64,000 nt of DNA from Clostridium sp. M62/1. GTDB lineage: Bacteria > Bacillota > Clostridia > Lachnospirales > Lachnospiraceae. Position 1 is the stretch's first letter. Every line of letters begins with the position of its first letter. The stretch covers positions 3,292,001-3,356,000 of the forward strand of contig NZ_CP085988.1 of NCBI RefSeq assembly GCF_020736365.1, written 5' to 3'. This document shows, piece by piece, positions 24,368 to 33,520 of the stretch. Position numbers and translations under genes: made by a program. The notes below the pieces were generated by a model. It was given only the letters and a program-made list of their open reading frames with translations, was not told where the DNA came from and searched no databases.

Positions 24368-25660
24368 CTATTTCATCAGCTCATTGACACACACGGCCCC
24401 GTATGGGCGGATGCTCATGCGGTAGGCATTTCCCTTTCCGAGAGCTGCCTCGATATATGCCACATACTCGTCCACCAGGTCATTGGGCAGCATAGCCATA
24501 ATAACGCCCGCGAAGCCGCCTCCGTGAACACGGCAGGCGCCGCGCTTTTTCTCAGCGATAAACATCTCTGTGAGAGCCAGGGCAATACAGATTCCCTGCT
24601 CCTGCAGGTCTGCAGTCGTGTAGCAGTTCTGCAGCCACTTCCAGGAGGAATTGCCGGACTCTGTGATCTTTGTCAGGAAGGTGGCAAAATCACCGTTTCT
24701 CAGAGCCTCTACCTGCGCCTCCACTCTCTTGTTTTCCTCGAAGAAGTGGAAGGCTCTCATCACAGAGCGATCCCCTGCAAACTCCCTGACCTTCGCCAGG
24801 TTTTCAATCACATCCTTCTCCTCAATGTCGGCGCAGACTTCCTTTCCAAAGAATTCCGCCACCTTCTTCATCTCGTTGGGCACGGAGGAATAGTCGGCGC
24901 TCAGATCTGCATGTCCCTTTCCTGTATTTACAATAATCAGGCTGTGATCCTGGGCACCGAAATCGAAATCGATCTTCTCAACGACCGGAGCTTCCGGGTT
25001 CTTAAAATCAATCGTGATCAGGCCGCCTACCGCGCAGGCCATCTGGTCCAGAAGGCCGGATGCCTTGTTCCAGAACTTGTTCTCGGAGTATTTTCCAATG
25101 TGCGCATAGTCCACCACATTCATTTTTCCATCGTTGAAAAATGTATTGATCATGGCGCAGATTAACATTTCATAGGAGGCGGAAGAGCTGACGCCGGCTG
25201 AGCTGATAACATTGCTGGTGATAAACGCGTCAAAGCCGCCGATCTCAAACCCTCTCTCCTTAAAGCCCTGGAGAATTCCCTTTGTCAGATCAATCGTCCC
25301 GGCCATGTCCTTGCTGGGCTTTAAATCCTTTAAATTAATAATGAACTTCTGGTGGAAGGTTTCACTTAAAATCCTTACCGTGTCAGTGCCGTTCTTCGCA
25401 GCCGCTCCCACGCAGTCCAGGTTGATGCTTCCTGCCAGAACCTTTCCGTGGTTGTGATCTGTGTGGTTTCCGCTGATCTCTGTGCGTCCCGGTGAGCTGA
25501 ATAAGAGAATGTCCTTATCTCCGTACTCTCTTAAAAAGCCCTCTGTCACATGGCGGTAGCGCTCTGTATTCTCGGAAGCCTGGGCCGCGCCGTAAAGCGT
25601 TTCCATCAGTTTGCCAGCTTCTGCTGTATCAAGTTTCTGCAGTGTCTCATTCACAGTCAT
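24368..25660 (-). CDS. galK: Galactokinase-like GHMP kinase, divergent sugar-binding motif
   Basis: The 430-residue protein has the galactokinase plan: FSSPGRTEISGNHTDHNHGK near residue 50, SSAGVSSSASYE (GHMP glycine/serine loop) near 152, NKASGLLDQMACAVGG with the catalytic Asp, and CRVHGGGFAGVI near the C-terminus. Classical enzymes read GRVNLIGEHTDY; here Glu is Asn and the final Tyr is His, so substrate preference may differ. The start at 25660 follows GGAGGAG; the longer frame is rejected because it would read through the promoter. No galE or galT lies nearby. Confidence 0.82.
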   Translation of the reverse strand: MTVNETLQKLDTAEAGKLMETLYGAAQASENTERYRHVTEGFLREYGDKDILLFSSPGRTEISGNHTDHNHGKVLAGSINLDCVGAAAKNGTDTVRILSETFHQKFIINLKDLKPSKDMAGTIDLTKGILQGFKERGFEIGGFDAFITSNVISSAGVSSSASYEMLICAMINTFFNDGKMNVVDYAHIGKYSENKFWNKASGLLDQMACAVGGLITIDFKNPEAPVVEKIDFDFGAQDHSLIIVNTGKGHADLSADYSSVPNEMKKVAEFFGKEVCADIEEKDVIENLAKVREFAGDRSVMRAFHFFEENKRVEAQVEALRNGDFATFLTKITESGNSSWKWLQNCYTTADLQEQGICIALALTEMFIAEKKRGACRVHGGGFAGVIMAMLPNDLVDEYVAYIEAALGKGNAYRMSIRPYGAVCVNELMK

Positions 25661-25735
25661 AACTATCTCCTCCGCCTGGATGTAATCGTTTTTCTCTGAA
25701 TACATCGCAAATTTTTTGTTTGTTTTTTTGCTTTC

Positions 25736-25764
25736 AGTATACCATTTTAGACGCTGAACCTCAA
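25736..25764 (-). promoter_or_regulatory. galK-like gene promoter
   Basis: Minus-strand TTGAGG (25764-25759) and TATACT (25741-25736) with 17-bp spacing, about 75 bp before the start codon. Confidence 0.6.
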
Positions 25765-25937
25765 TACGATATCTTCCAAAAATACGTGCAAAAATCAATA
25801 CTGCAAAGCCGCCCGAAGCCCCCGGCAAAGCTGCAGCCGCCACGGATTTTTTGAAGCACAGCCGCCTGCTCTGCCGTGACAGGCAGGCGGTTTGATGATA
25901 TACTACTGGAATATGAAACCGGAAAGGACGTCGCAGC

Positions 25938-26975
25938 ATGAACGAAACAAGACGCAGATGGGGAGAAAAGCCCTACTATTCTCTTGATTTTTACCTAAAG
26001 GAAACCTTTGGACACAAGGTCTACAAGCTGGCCCTGGACGGAGGAATGACCTGTCCTAACCGGGACGGAACCCTCGGAACGGGAGGCTGCATTTTCTGCA
26101 GCGAGGGCGGTTCGGGAGATTTTGCACAGAAGGCCGGCCCGGGTCTCAGGCAGGACGGCCCGGAGCTGACGCAGGCCGTCTTCTCACAGATCGAGCAGGC
26201 AAAGGAGCGGGTTTCGGCAAAAATAAAGGACGGGAAATATATCGCCTATTTCCAGTCCTATACAAATACCTATGCTCCCGTCTCCTATCTGGAGCGGCTG
26301 TTCTCTGCCGCCCTGTCCCATCCGGATGTGGAGGCCCTCTCCATAGGGACACGGCCGGATTGTCTCTCCGGGGAGACAGTCGCCCTTCTCTCACGGCTGA
26401 ATCAAATCAAGCCGGTGTGGGTGGAGCTGGGGCTGCAGACCATCCACGAAAAAACTGCCCGCCTCATCCGCCGGGGCTATGAGCTTCCCTGTTTTTTGGA
26501 CGCCTTTGAGAGGCTCAAGACAGCCGGGCTCTCCGTCATCGTCCATGTGATACTGGGACTTCCCGGAGAGAGCCGAAGCGATATGCTGGAAACAGTCCGC
26601 TTTCTCGGAAGCCTCCGCGCCGGAGGGCTGCAGACTCCGTCGCTTCCTGCAGGCTCTGCCCTGAGCGCTGAAGCGCCGGGAACCGATCACATCGACGGCA
26701 TCAAGCTGCAGCTCCTCCACATACTGAAGGGCACGGAGCTGGCCCGTCTCTATGAGAGGGAGTCCTTTCCTGTCATGGAGCCGGAGGAATACGTTTCCCT
26801 GATCGCAGACTGCATCCGTCTTCTGCCCCAGGATATCGTCATTCACCGGATCAGCGGCGACGGGCCCAAACGCCTCCTCATTGCCCCTGAGTGGAGCGCA
26901 AACAAGCGTTTTGTCTTAAACTCCATCGCCAGGGCTCTGCGGGAGACCGGCGCCTATCAGGGCGAGTGGGTCTGA
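25938..26975 (+). CDS. YhcC-type radical SAM protein (TIGR01212 family)
   Basis: The 345-residue protein starts RWGEKPYYSLDFYLKETFGH and has the radical SAM cluster motif C-x11-C-x2-C beginning CPNRDGTLGTGGCIFC at about residue 37. Later motifs include YFQSYTNTYAP, SIGTRPDCL and ELGLQTIHEKTARLIRRGY. This is the YhcC family, whose reaction is not established. Compared with relatives it has an extra Pro/Gly/Ala-rich stretch around residues 230-255. AAAGGACG precedes the ATG. Its 3' end overlaps that of the convergent capA by 19 bp. Confidence 0.9.
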   Translation: MNETRRRWGEKPYYSLDFYLKETFGHKVYKLALDGGMTCPNRDGTLGTGGCIFCSEGGSGDFAQKAGPGLRQDGPELTQAVFSQIEQAKERVSAKIKDGKYIAYFQSYTNTYAPVSYLERLFSAALSHPDVEALSIGTRPDCLSGETVALLSRLNQIKPVWVELGLQTIHEKTARLIRRGYELPCFLDAFERLKTAGLSVIVHVILGLPGESRSDMLETVRFLGSLRAGGLQTPSLPAGSALSAEAPGTDHIDGIKLQLLHILKGTELARLYERESFPVMEPEEYVSLIADCIRLLPQDIVIHRISGDGPKRLLIAPEWSANKRFVLNSIARALRETGAYQGEWV

Positions 26976-28207
26976 ATGACCGTGCCGTCTTTGTCCACAG
27001 CTATATCAAAGGAAATCTCTTCCATATATTGATAAAAGGCCTGCCTCTCCCCCTCATCTGTCAGAGTTCTCGTATACCCGGCAGAGGAGGTTCCCGGAAG
27101 CATGGACAGGGACGGTTCTCCCTCCGGAGGCACTGTGACGGAAAGCAGCATGGTCTTTGGAATACTGCTTCCAAATATAAAATTTCCCAGGCTGTATACA
27201 ATGGGTTTTCCCTTATAGTATTCAATTCCCTGCAGCACATGGGGATGGCTTCCAATTACCAGATCCGCTCCCGCATCAATATACTGCTGCCCCAGCGTTC
27301 TCTGATAGCTCTCCGGCTTTGTACTTTTCTCAATTCCCCAGTGTACATATACGGTCAGAAAATCGCAGATCTCCTTCGCCTTTTTTATCTCCTCCAGCAG
27401 CACGGTGGAGTCATAGGCCGTCAGCATGCCTGCATGTTCCTCCCCTGCCGCCCAATATCCTTTGGGAAATACGCGGGAGGCTGCCAGAAAGCCGAATTTC
27501 TTTCCTCCCGCCTCAATCACCTCCAGCTTTTTCGCCGCATCCAGGTCCTCTCCCGCACCTACATGAAAGATTCCGGCGCTGTCCAGCACGCGGCAGGTAT
27601 CGAGAAGCGCCTCCTCCCCGTAATCCAGAGCATGGTTGTTGGCCAGCGCCACAATATCAGGGCCTATGGCCTGCAGGACAGATACCTTATCCTCCGGAAG
27701 CCGGAAGGTAAACTGCTTGTCCGTCTCGGGAGTGCCCCTGTTGCTGAAGGGAAACTCCTGATTGGCCATAAAAATATCGGCCTGCCCAATTTCCTGCCTG
27801 AAGCCGTCATCCAGGATCCCTTCGAGTCCGCCTCCTCTCTGCCAGGCGTTCAGCACGTGATCTGACAGATAAATATCTCCGCCGAAGAGGAGCTTCACCG
27901 AACGGCTGCCTGATGCCTCACCGTCCATGGCCTGCTCCTCCGGATTCCGGCCTCCCGGACCGGCCGTATCCGCTCCTTCCTCTGTATTAATCTGCAGGAT
28001 TGGACGGGATATGTCCTCCTTCTCTGCCTCCAGTTCTTCCTCCGCTTCTGTCCCTGCCTCCTGTTCCCGGTATACAGGGTTTCCCGTTCTTTCCTTTAAA
28101 ATCTGCTTGACTCCAAGCAGCAGCAAAAGCGCTGTCAGGAACAAGCCTGCCAAAATCAGGAGCCAGGCATGTGATCGTCTCCTCATCTTTGTCTGTTTCC
28201 TTTCCAT
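26957..28207 (-). CDS. CapA family (PGA_cap) metallophosphatase-like protein
   Basis: The 416-residue protein has a basic N-terminus and membrane anchor (residues 10-35, HAWLLILAGLFLTALLLLLG), an acidic Glu/Ala linker, then a CapA/PGA_cap domain: LLFGGDIYLSDHVLN, FMANQEFPFSNRG, VALANNHALDYGE, and VIGSHPHVLQGIEYYKGKPI. These motifs match a calcineurin-like fold that binds metals. CapA acts in poly-gamma-glutamate systems, but no capB or capC is here, so an orphan envelope role is likely. Its ATG directly follows the degV stop; an ATG at 28186 is also possible. Confidence 0.87.
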   Translation of the reverse strand: MERKQTKMRRRSHAWLLILAGLFLTALLLLLGVKQILKERTGNPVYREQEAGTEAEEELEAEKEDISRPILQINTEEGADTAGPGGRNPEEQAMDGEASGSRSVKLLFGGDIYLSDHVLNAWQRGGGLEGILDDGFRQEIGQADIFMANQEFPFSNRGTPETDKQFTFRLPEDKVSVLQAIGPDIVALANNHALDYGEEALLDTCRVLDSAGIFHVGAGEDLDAAKKLEVIEAGGKKFGFLAASRVFPKGYWAAGEEHAGMLTAYDSTVLLEEIKKAKEICDFLTVYVHWGIEKSTKPESYQRTLGQQYIDAGADLVIGSHPHVLQGIEYYKGKPIVYSLGNFIFGSSIPKTMLLSVTVPPEGEPSLSMLPGTSSAGYTRTLTDEGERQAFYQYMEEISFDIAVDKDGTVIQTHSP

Positions 28208-29062
28208 TTACAATGTCAGGACGATGCCTCCGTCCCCTGCATAGACAGTAGAAACTCCGGCTGTGTCCGTGATGACTACTTCTTTAAACTGTGACCTGCC
28301 GCAGAGAAGGTCTCTCACATACTCTGCCCTCTCCCTGTTGTTGCAGTGGGCGATCACCAGACGCCTGTCCTCTGTCCTGCCTGCCTGCTTCAGAGCCAGA
28401 TCCGCCATGCGGCCCAGAGCGCGGTTTATCCCCCTCGCCTGTTCCAGCTTGACGATCACTCCTCTGTCGCCGGCCATGATGGGCTTTATGTTCAGAGCGG
28501 TGGCAAAAAAGGCCTGAAGCCCTGAAAGTCTGCCGTTTTTTCTCAAAATGTCGAGGGATTCCAGGACAAAGTAAGTTCCCATCCGATCCCTGTACCCGAC
28601 TGTCTGTTCCACCACAGAGTCAAAATCCAGTCCCGACTCACACAGTTCTCGTATCTGCAGGGCTATGCTCAGCTCTCCGGCGGAGGCAGACAGGGAATCA
28701 ATCACGGCAATCCGTTTTCCCCCACTCTCTCCATCTGCCCCATGCTCCTCCTCGTAAAGCTGTTTTGCCAGACAGGCGGAATTATAACTGCCGCTCAGAT
28801 GGTGGGAGAGAGTGACTACAAAAATCCATTCCGCCTCCCCCTCAAACTGCTCCCTGAAATCCTCCGGAGACGGGCAGGCAGTCTTCGGGCACTCCTTTGC
28901 CTGCCTTACCAGCTCCAGAAAGTTTTTCTGGTCAAAGGTTTCATCATCGCGAATCTGACGGCTGTCTACCTGCAGTGTAAGGGGAACCGTGTGAAAATGC
29001 GGATCTCTCTTAAGCTCTTCCGTCAGGTCCATGCAGCTGTCCCCAATAATTTTGTATGTCAT
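28208..29062 (-). CDS. DegV family fatty-acid-binding protein
   Basis: The 284-residue protein begins YKIIGDSCMDLTEELKRDPH and has the DegV hallmarks TACPSPEDF, VVTLSHHLSGSYNSA and VIDSLSASAGE. DegV (FakB) proteins bind a single fatty acid; some deliver it to the FakA kinase. No fakA is in the window. The start at 29062 follows AGGAGGAAG; a longer frame from 29107 lacks a site. It ends one base before the capA start codon, so the two are coupled. Confidence 0.92.
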   Translation of the reverse strand: MTYKIIGDSCMDLTEELKRDPHFHTVPLTLQVDSRQIRDDETFDQKNFLELVRQAKECPKTACPSPEDFREQFEGEAEWIFVVTLSHHLSGSYNSACLAKQLYEEEHGADGESGGKRIAVIDSLSASAGELSIALQIRELCESGLDFDSVVEQTVGYRDRMGTYFVLESLDILRKNGRLSGLQAFFATALNIKPIMAGDRGVIVKLEQARGINRALGRMADLALKQAGRTEDRRLVIAHCNNRERAEYVRDLLCGRSQFKEVVITDTAGVSTVYAGDGGIVLTL

Positions 29063-29203
29063 AGGCTTCCTCCTGAAACTGTATTCTCTATATAATGTGG
29101 TATTCATTACTATTTATTATAGTAATCACATTACATAAAGTCAAGAATGGACGGTGCAGAAAACAGTTCCGTCTGCCCGGGCTTCTGCGGCACTGGCTGC
29201 CCG

Positions 29204-30262
29204 TTACAGAATGTACTGAAGCGTTTCCCATATGCAGTACAGATACATGAGGATCATTCCGGGATTCAGGTAAACTGCCCGATAAAGGGCGCCTCCCCCA
29301 ATCCCGTCCGGAACACTCCCCTTCCTGTATACTGCCTTATTCCATTTCAGGATCAAAATAACCACAGCCGCAATCATAAATACGAAGACGGAAAGACCAA
29401 ACAGCGTCAGTAGGCCGTATCCTGCGTACACGGAAAGGGAGCTTCCTTCTCCTGTCCATTTCGTGAGCAGAGAGGCCAGAACTGAATAACTGTTCACAAT
29501 CATATGAATCAGAATGCAGTGCACAATTCTTCCTGTCTTTACAGCTGCATACCCCAGAACCAGTCCGATTATGGTGGCGAAGATCGTCTGACTTATATTT
29601 CCATGCATCAGGCCAAACAGCAGCGCAGTGAACACGATGGCTCTCTGCTCTCCCAGAAAGCGGACCCTGTTTAAAAGCATCTTCCTGAAAATCCATTCTT
29701 CAACGAGGGGCGCCATTACCGTAATCATGAGAATATTGGGCCAGCTCAGCATATTCAACATCTGGTTCACCGGGTTCATTTCAAATAGCGACTTTCCTGT
29801 AGCGGCAGAAATCAGCATATTAATCAGATTTCCCGCAAAGCTCCCGATATAGCCAAGTCCCATGGCAAGCACCAGAAGCATCAGAAATTTCCCGGCTCTC
29901 ATTTTCATTTTCAGAGACTTTTCTTCTGGAAAAGGCTTCAGAAACCGTGCTGCCAGCGGAAGGGATACCAGATACCCGCAGAGGGACGATAACGCAATGA
30001 CCGCCCCTCGGTCAGTCAGAAAATGTACCGCCTCCTGTCCTGCACTGCTTCCGGAAGCGGCCATCAAGGCCACAAGCTGCTTCCAGGCAAAAGAGGATAT
30101 GTAGGAGAAAGCTATGATTATAATGAGGGCGAAGCCAAGACGTGAGCACTGCTTTCTCACAGAGCCAAGATATCTGCCCGGTGTGCCCATCCCGCCGTTC
30201 TCCCGGCTTTCCCTCTGTACTCTCTCCTGCTCCTCGTTCATTCCTGTGTATTCCATAAGCAT
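29204..30262 (-). CDS. CPBP family intramembrane metalloprotease
   Basis: The 352-residue polytopic protein carries the CPBP/ABI motifs: PLVEEWIFRKMLLNRV (EExxxR), FGLMHGN, and HMIVNSYS (H-x3-N), all near the C-terminal third. The family includes Rce1-like proteases and bacteriocin self-immunity proteins. The N-terminus is cytosolic and charged. The start at 30262 follows GAAAGGA; an ATG two codons later is possible. No bacteriocin gene is adjacent, so its role is unknown. Confidence 0.88.
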   Translation of the reverse strand: MLMEYTGMNEEQERVQRESRENGGMGTPGRYLGSVRKQCSRLGFALIIIIAFSYISSFAWKQLVALMAASGSSAGQEAVHFLTDRGAVIALSSLCGYLVSLPLAARFLKPFPEEKSLKMKMRAGKFLMLLVLAMGLGYIGSFAGNLINMLISAATGKSLFEMNPVNQMLNMLSWPNILMITVMAPLVEEWIFRKMLLNRVRFLGEQRAIVFTALLFGLMHGNISQTIFATIIGLVLGYAAVKTGRIVHCILIHMIVNSYSVLASLLTKWTGEGSSLSVYAGYGLLTLFGLSVFVFMIAAVVILILKWNKAVYRKGSVPDGIGGGALYRAVYLNPGMILMYLYCIWETLQYIL

Positions 30263-30611
30263 GATTTCCTTTCTTCGGTATATCCATTTCAGAGACTGAC
30301 AAAATGGTTTCCAATATTTTACCATAAAATCTGCTTTCTGTGTGGCGGTTTAAGGGTTTTTAATATTTTGTAATATATCTGCCGGACAGTATTCCTCCAC
30401 CTTCTATAAGCGTACCTTCTGTTTTCGCGGCAGTTTTTATAAAGTTCAGCAGGCAGGAGCCTTTAGGCGGCCTTCATAAATCTGTAAGAAGCCATCCTCA
30501 GCCGCAGCCCCCTTTTCTGCAGGCGGCCGCAGTGTTCTTTTTCCGTGATTCCGGAGATTCCGGAAATAAAGACAGAGGCTGCAGCCTGTATGGAGCCCAG
30601 GAAAATGTCCG
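30263..30611. other. Intergenic region without a visible gene
   Basis: This 349-bp gap upstream of the CPBP gene holds only short palindromes (a CCGG-containing hairpin near 30550-30565 and AGGCTGCAGCCT near 30580). No reading frame with a convincing start site is seen. Confidence 0.5.
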
Positions 30612-31034
30612 TTACCGTATCCGCGCCCTCAGCCCGTCTATTTTCACTCCTCTGTCAATTCCTATCAGCTTCTGATTTTTCCCTGCACTCACCTTGACCC
30701 TTGTCCAGATCATTTTCTGAAGAAGCGGTTCATAGACGTAAACCTCTACCTCCTGGCCCGGCTTCAGCCCGGCATCATTCAGGCTGATAGAACCATCTGC
30801 CTCTGTTTTCAGGCTGCCCTCCTCTGACACCTCTCTGTCCAGGTAGCCGATCAGCTCACTGACCCGCGTGATTTTGTCAAAGAGCTCCCAGACTACCTCG
30901 GAGCGCAGATAGCTGTCTGCATCCTGCTCCCCATTCAGGATAATCTGCCATCCTGCTGTGCCATACTGCTCCATAAAACATTTTATTTCTCTCTGTACCG
31001 GCTCAAGCGCCCCCAGAAGTTTCCTTTCCTTCAT
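30612..31034 (-). CDS. Hypothetical protein, weak DUF5348-like C-terminus
   Basis: The 140-residue protein has a helical N-terminal half (KLLGALEPVQREIKCFMEQY) and a beta-rich C-terminal half ending KLIGIDRGVKIDGLRARIR. The last 45 residues resemble DUF5348, a small family often found near small HTH genes and mobile DNA, but the match is by eye and weak. It diverges from a small HTH gene with overlapping promoter regions. AAAGGGG precedes the ATG. Confidence 0.5.
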   Translation of the reverse strand: MKERKLLGALEPVQREIKCFMEQYGTAGWQIILNGEQDADSYLRSEVVWELFDKITRVSELIGYLDREVSEEGSLKTEADGSISLNDAGLKPGQEVEVYVYEPLLQKMIWTRVKVSAGKNQKLIGIDRGVKIDGLRARIR

Positions 31035-31087
31035 TCCCCGTTCCCCTTTCCCAGCAGTTTCCGAACTCGGAAACTTATTTATTTTCT

Positions 31088-31116
31088 ATCTTAATGAGAT
31101 AATACAATTATTGCAA
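31088..31116 (-). promoter_or_regulatory. Promoter in the divergent HTH region
   Basis: Minus-strand TTGCAA (31116-31111) and TAAGAT (31093-31088) with 17-bp spacing face the hypothetical gene. A weaker plus-strand promoter (GATAAT near 31097) overlaps it. Confidence 0.45.
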
Positions 31117-31146
31117 GCTACAGATGAGTTTTGTGAGGACATTTTT

Positions 31147-31419
31147 ATGATTGTCTATGATAAATTGTGGATTGCCCTCAAGGACAAGGGTATATCTCAG
31201 AACCGGCTATATAAATATTATAATATCAGCAGAGCTCAGATATACCGATTAAAACATAATCAGGTCGTATATACCAGTACGCTGGATATGCTGTGCAATA
31301 TCCTTCAGTGCTCTGACATCTCAGATATTGCCACATTTATCCCTGATCGTCCTGGTGAGCCGGAAAATGAGTTTTCTCCGGCTGAGCCCCACACAGAATC
31401 GGAAGGTACAGAAAAATAA
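31147..31419 (+). CDS. Small XRE/YozG-type HTH regulator
   Basis: The 90-residue protein starts MIVYDKLWIALKDKGISQNR and contains a Cro/CI helix-turn-helix (LYKYYNISRAQIYRLKHNQV, about residues 21-40), with LDMLCNILQCSDISDIATFI after it and an acidic tail. Such regulators often accompany mobile or defence genes. The start at 31147 follows GAGGAC; the frame is open upstream but lacks a site. It is related in its C-terminal half to the broken HTH gene upstream of hsdM. It may regulate itself and the divergent gene. Confidence 0.8.
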   Translation: MIVYDKLWIALKDKGISQNRLYKYYNISRAQIYRLKHNQVVYTSTLDMLCNILQCSDISDIATFIPDRPGEPENEFSPAEPHTESEGTEK

Positions 31420-31464
31420 AACCGCCTTTGGTTTCGCACCAAAGACGGTTTTATTTTTCTGTAC
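31406..31464. terminator. Bidirectional terminator overlapping the HTH stop codon
   Basis: The arm GTACAGAAAAATAAAACCG (31406-31424) pairs with its complement at 31446-31464, and CTTTGGT/ACCAAAG extends the stem to a short loop. It serves the HTH gene and the convergent opp operon. The HTH stop codon is inside the left arm. Confidence 0.9.
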
Positions 31465-31482
31465 TCTCATCTGCCTCTGCTC

Positions 31483-32478
31483 TTACTGTCCGCTCTTTTT
31501 TCCGCTTTTTTCATAGAGATGACACGCTACCAAATGGCCTTCCTCCACCTCAAGAAGCTCTGGCCGTTCCCTTCTGCACCTGTCTGCTGCAAAACGGCAT
31601 CGGCCTGCAAAGCGGCAGCCGGGAGGAGGGTCAATGGGACTTGGTATCTCTCCTGTCAAACGGATTCTCTCCTTCTCCTCCTCCACCTTCGGATCCGGAA
31701 TGGGGATCGCGGACAGCAGCGCCTTCGTGTACGGGTGCAGCGGTTTTTTATAAAGAGACTCAGAGCTGGTGAGCTCTGCCACCGTTCCCAGGTACATGAC
31801 TGCCACCCGGTCGGAAATGTGGCGCACCATAGCCAGATCATGGGCGATAAACAGGTAGATAAGGCCCTTCTCTCTCTGAAGCCGCATAAGCAGGTTTACA
31901 ATCTGTGCCTGGATGGATACGTCCAGAGCGGAGATCGGTTCATCGCAGACGATAAGCTCCGGATCCACGGCGAGAGCTCTGGCAATCCCGATCCTCTGCC
32001 TCTGTCCTCCCGAAAATTCGTGGACAAAACGGGCGGCGTGTTCCACATTCAGCCCCACAGTGAGGAGAAGCTCCTTTACTCTCTGCCTCTCCTCCTCCCT
32101 GCTTCTGCACAGCTTATGGGCTCTCAAGCCCTCAGCAATAATGTCATGTACCTTCATCTTCGGATCCAGAGAGGAGTAGGGATCCTGGAAAATAATCTGT
32201 ACCTCCTTCGTAAATGCCTTCTTTGCGGCCCCTCTTAGCTCATGGACATTCTTTCCACGATAGAGAACCTGGCCCTCCGTCCTGTCATAGATGCCGATGC
32301 AGGTTCTGGCGCAGGTAGTCTTGCCGCAGCCGGACTCACCTACAATTCCGAGAGTCTCGCCCCGGTTCAATGAAAATGTCACGTCGTCCACAGCCTTTAA
32401 GGTTTTCTTTCCTGACTGGAAGTATTTTTTCAGATGGCTGACCTCCAGTATTTTCTCTGCGTGTTCCTTCTGTTCCAT
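31483..32478 (-). CDS. oppF: Oligopeptide/dipeptide ABC transporter ATPase (OppF-like)
   Basis: The 331-residue protein has Walker A GESGCGKTT at about residues 52-60, the SGGQRQRIGIARALA signature and Walker B LIVCDEPISALD, then the C-terminal oligo-HPY domain with the PSPIDPPPGCRFAGRC cysteine motif. It is one of two ATPases of the importer. AAAGGTG precedes the ATG. It is the last gene of the operon and ends at the bidirectional hairpin. Confidence 0.93.
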   Translation of the reverse strand: MEQKEHAEKILEVSHLKKYFQSGKKTLKAVDDVTFSLNRGETLGIVGESGCGKTTCARTCIGIYDRTEGQVLYRGKNVHELRGAAKKAFTKEVQIIFQDPYSSLDPKMKVHDIIAEGLRAHKLCRSREEERQRVKELLLTVGLNVEHAARFVHEFSGGQRQRIGIARALAVDPELIVCDEPISALDVSIQAQIVNLLMRLQREKGLIYLFIAHDLAMVRHISDRVAVMYLGTVAELTSSESLYKKPLHPYTKALLSAIPIPDPKVEEEKERIRLTGEIPSPIDPPPGCRFAGRCRFAADRCRRERPELLEVEEGHLVACHLYEKSGKKSGQ

Positions 32479-32516
32479 GCTTTCACCTTTCTTAATCTAA
32501 CCCTTCCCCTGTAATT

Positions 32517-33509
32517 TCATTTTGCGGCCCCTGCCATGGGGTGATAAAGCCAGCACCTGGCCGTATGGCCTGGCTCAAACTCATAGAGAGGAGGCTCCTG
32601 CTCTGTACAGATTTTCATACAGTTCTGGCAGCGGGTGCCAAAGGCACAGCCTGGCGGCGGGCAGAGCATACTGGGCGGAGCACCTTCAATAGACTCTAAC
32701 TCCTGCCCGCTCTCCAGATCAAGCCTCGGAACCGCCCGTAGAAGTGCCCTGGTATAGGGATGTCTGGCGCTGTAGAAAATATCTGCGCTGCTGCCGGTCT
32801 CTACCACCTTTCCCGCATACATGACAACGATCTTTTTTGCAATATTTGCCACAATTCCCAGATCGTGGGTGATCATAATGACCGCCATCCCCGTCTCTTT
32901 CTGGATCTGTTTGAGGAGTTCTATAATTTCTGCCTGAATCGTCACATCCAGAGCCGTGGTGGGCTCGTCGGCGATGAGAAGCCTCGGCTGACAGGCCAGA
33001 GCGATGGCTATCATCGCCCTCTGTCTCATTCCTCCGGAAAATTCGTGAGGATACTGCCTTACCCTCCTTCCCGCCTCCGGGATTCCCACCTGCTCCAGGA
33101 GCCGCACTGCCTCGCGCCGCGCCTCCTCCCTGGTCATATCTGTGTGAACCAGCAGCTTCTCCACAATCTGGCGCCCTACGGTGAGGGTGGGGTTTAAGGC
33201 CGCCAGTGCATCCTGAAAGACAATGGCGCAGTCCTTCCCCCGGTACTCCCGCCACTGCTTTGCCGTCTGCTCCAGTATGTTTTTTCCATCAAAAATGATC
33301 TCGCTTCCCGCCTTGATCTCTCCCTGAGGCGGCCGGATCAGCCCCATAACTGCCTTTGCCGTCACGGACTTTCCGCAGCCGGATTCGCCTACAATGGCCA
33401 CCGGTTCGCCCTCCTCCACGGAAAACGACACTCCCCGCACAGCCTGCACCTCCCCGGCGTAGCTGCAAAAGGAAATTCTCAGTTCCTTTACCTCCAGAAG
33501 TTTTCCCAT
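32517..33509 (-). CDS. oppD: Oligopeptide/dipeptide ABC transporter ATPase (OppD-like)
   Basis: The 330-residue protein has Walker A GESGCGKSV, the SGGMRQRAMIAIALA signature and Walker B LLIADEPTTALD, followed by the oligo-HPY segment PPSMLCPPPGCAFGTRC with its Cys pair. It pairs with OppF to energise uptake. AGGAGGTGG lies before the ATG, 11 bp after the oppC stop. Confidence 0.93.
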   Translation of the reverse strand: MGKLLEVKELRISFCSYAGEVQAVRGVSFSVEEGEPVAIVGESGCGKSVTAKAVMGLIRPPQGEIKAGSEIIFDGKNILEQTAKQWREYRGKDCAIVFQDALAALNPTLTVGRQIVEKLLVHTDMTREEARREAVRLLEQVGIPEAGRRVRQYPHEFSGGMRQRAMIAIALACQPRLLIADEPTTALDVTIQAEIIELLKQIQKETGMAVIMITHDLGIVANIAKKIVVMYAGKVVETGSSADIFYSARHPYTRALLRAVPRLDLESGQELESIEGAPPSMLCPPPGCAFGTRCQNCMKICTEQEPPLYEFEPGHTARCWLYHPMAGAAK

Positions 33510-33520
33510 AAAGCCACCTC

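Noticed and set aside
26391-26846. Minus-strand 151-codon frame
   Set aside because: Shadow of the radical SAM gene; no motif or start site.
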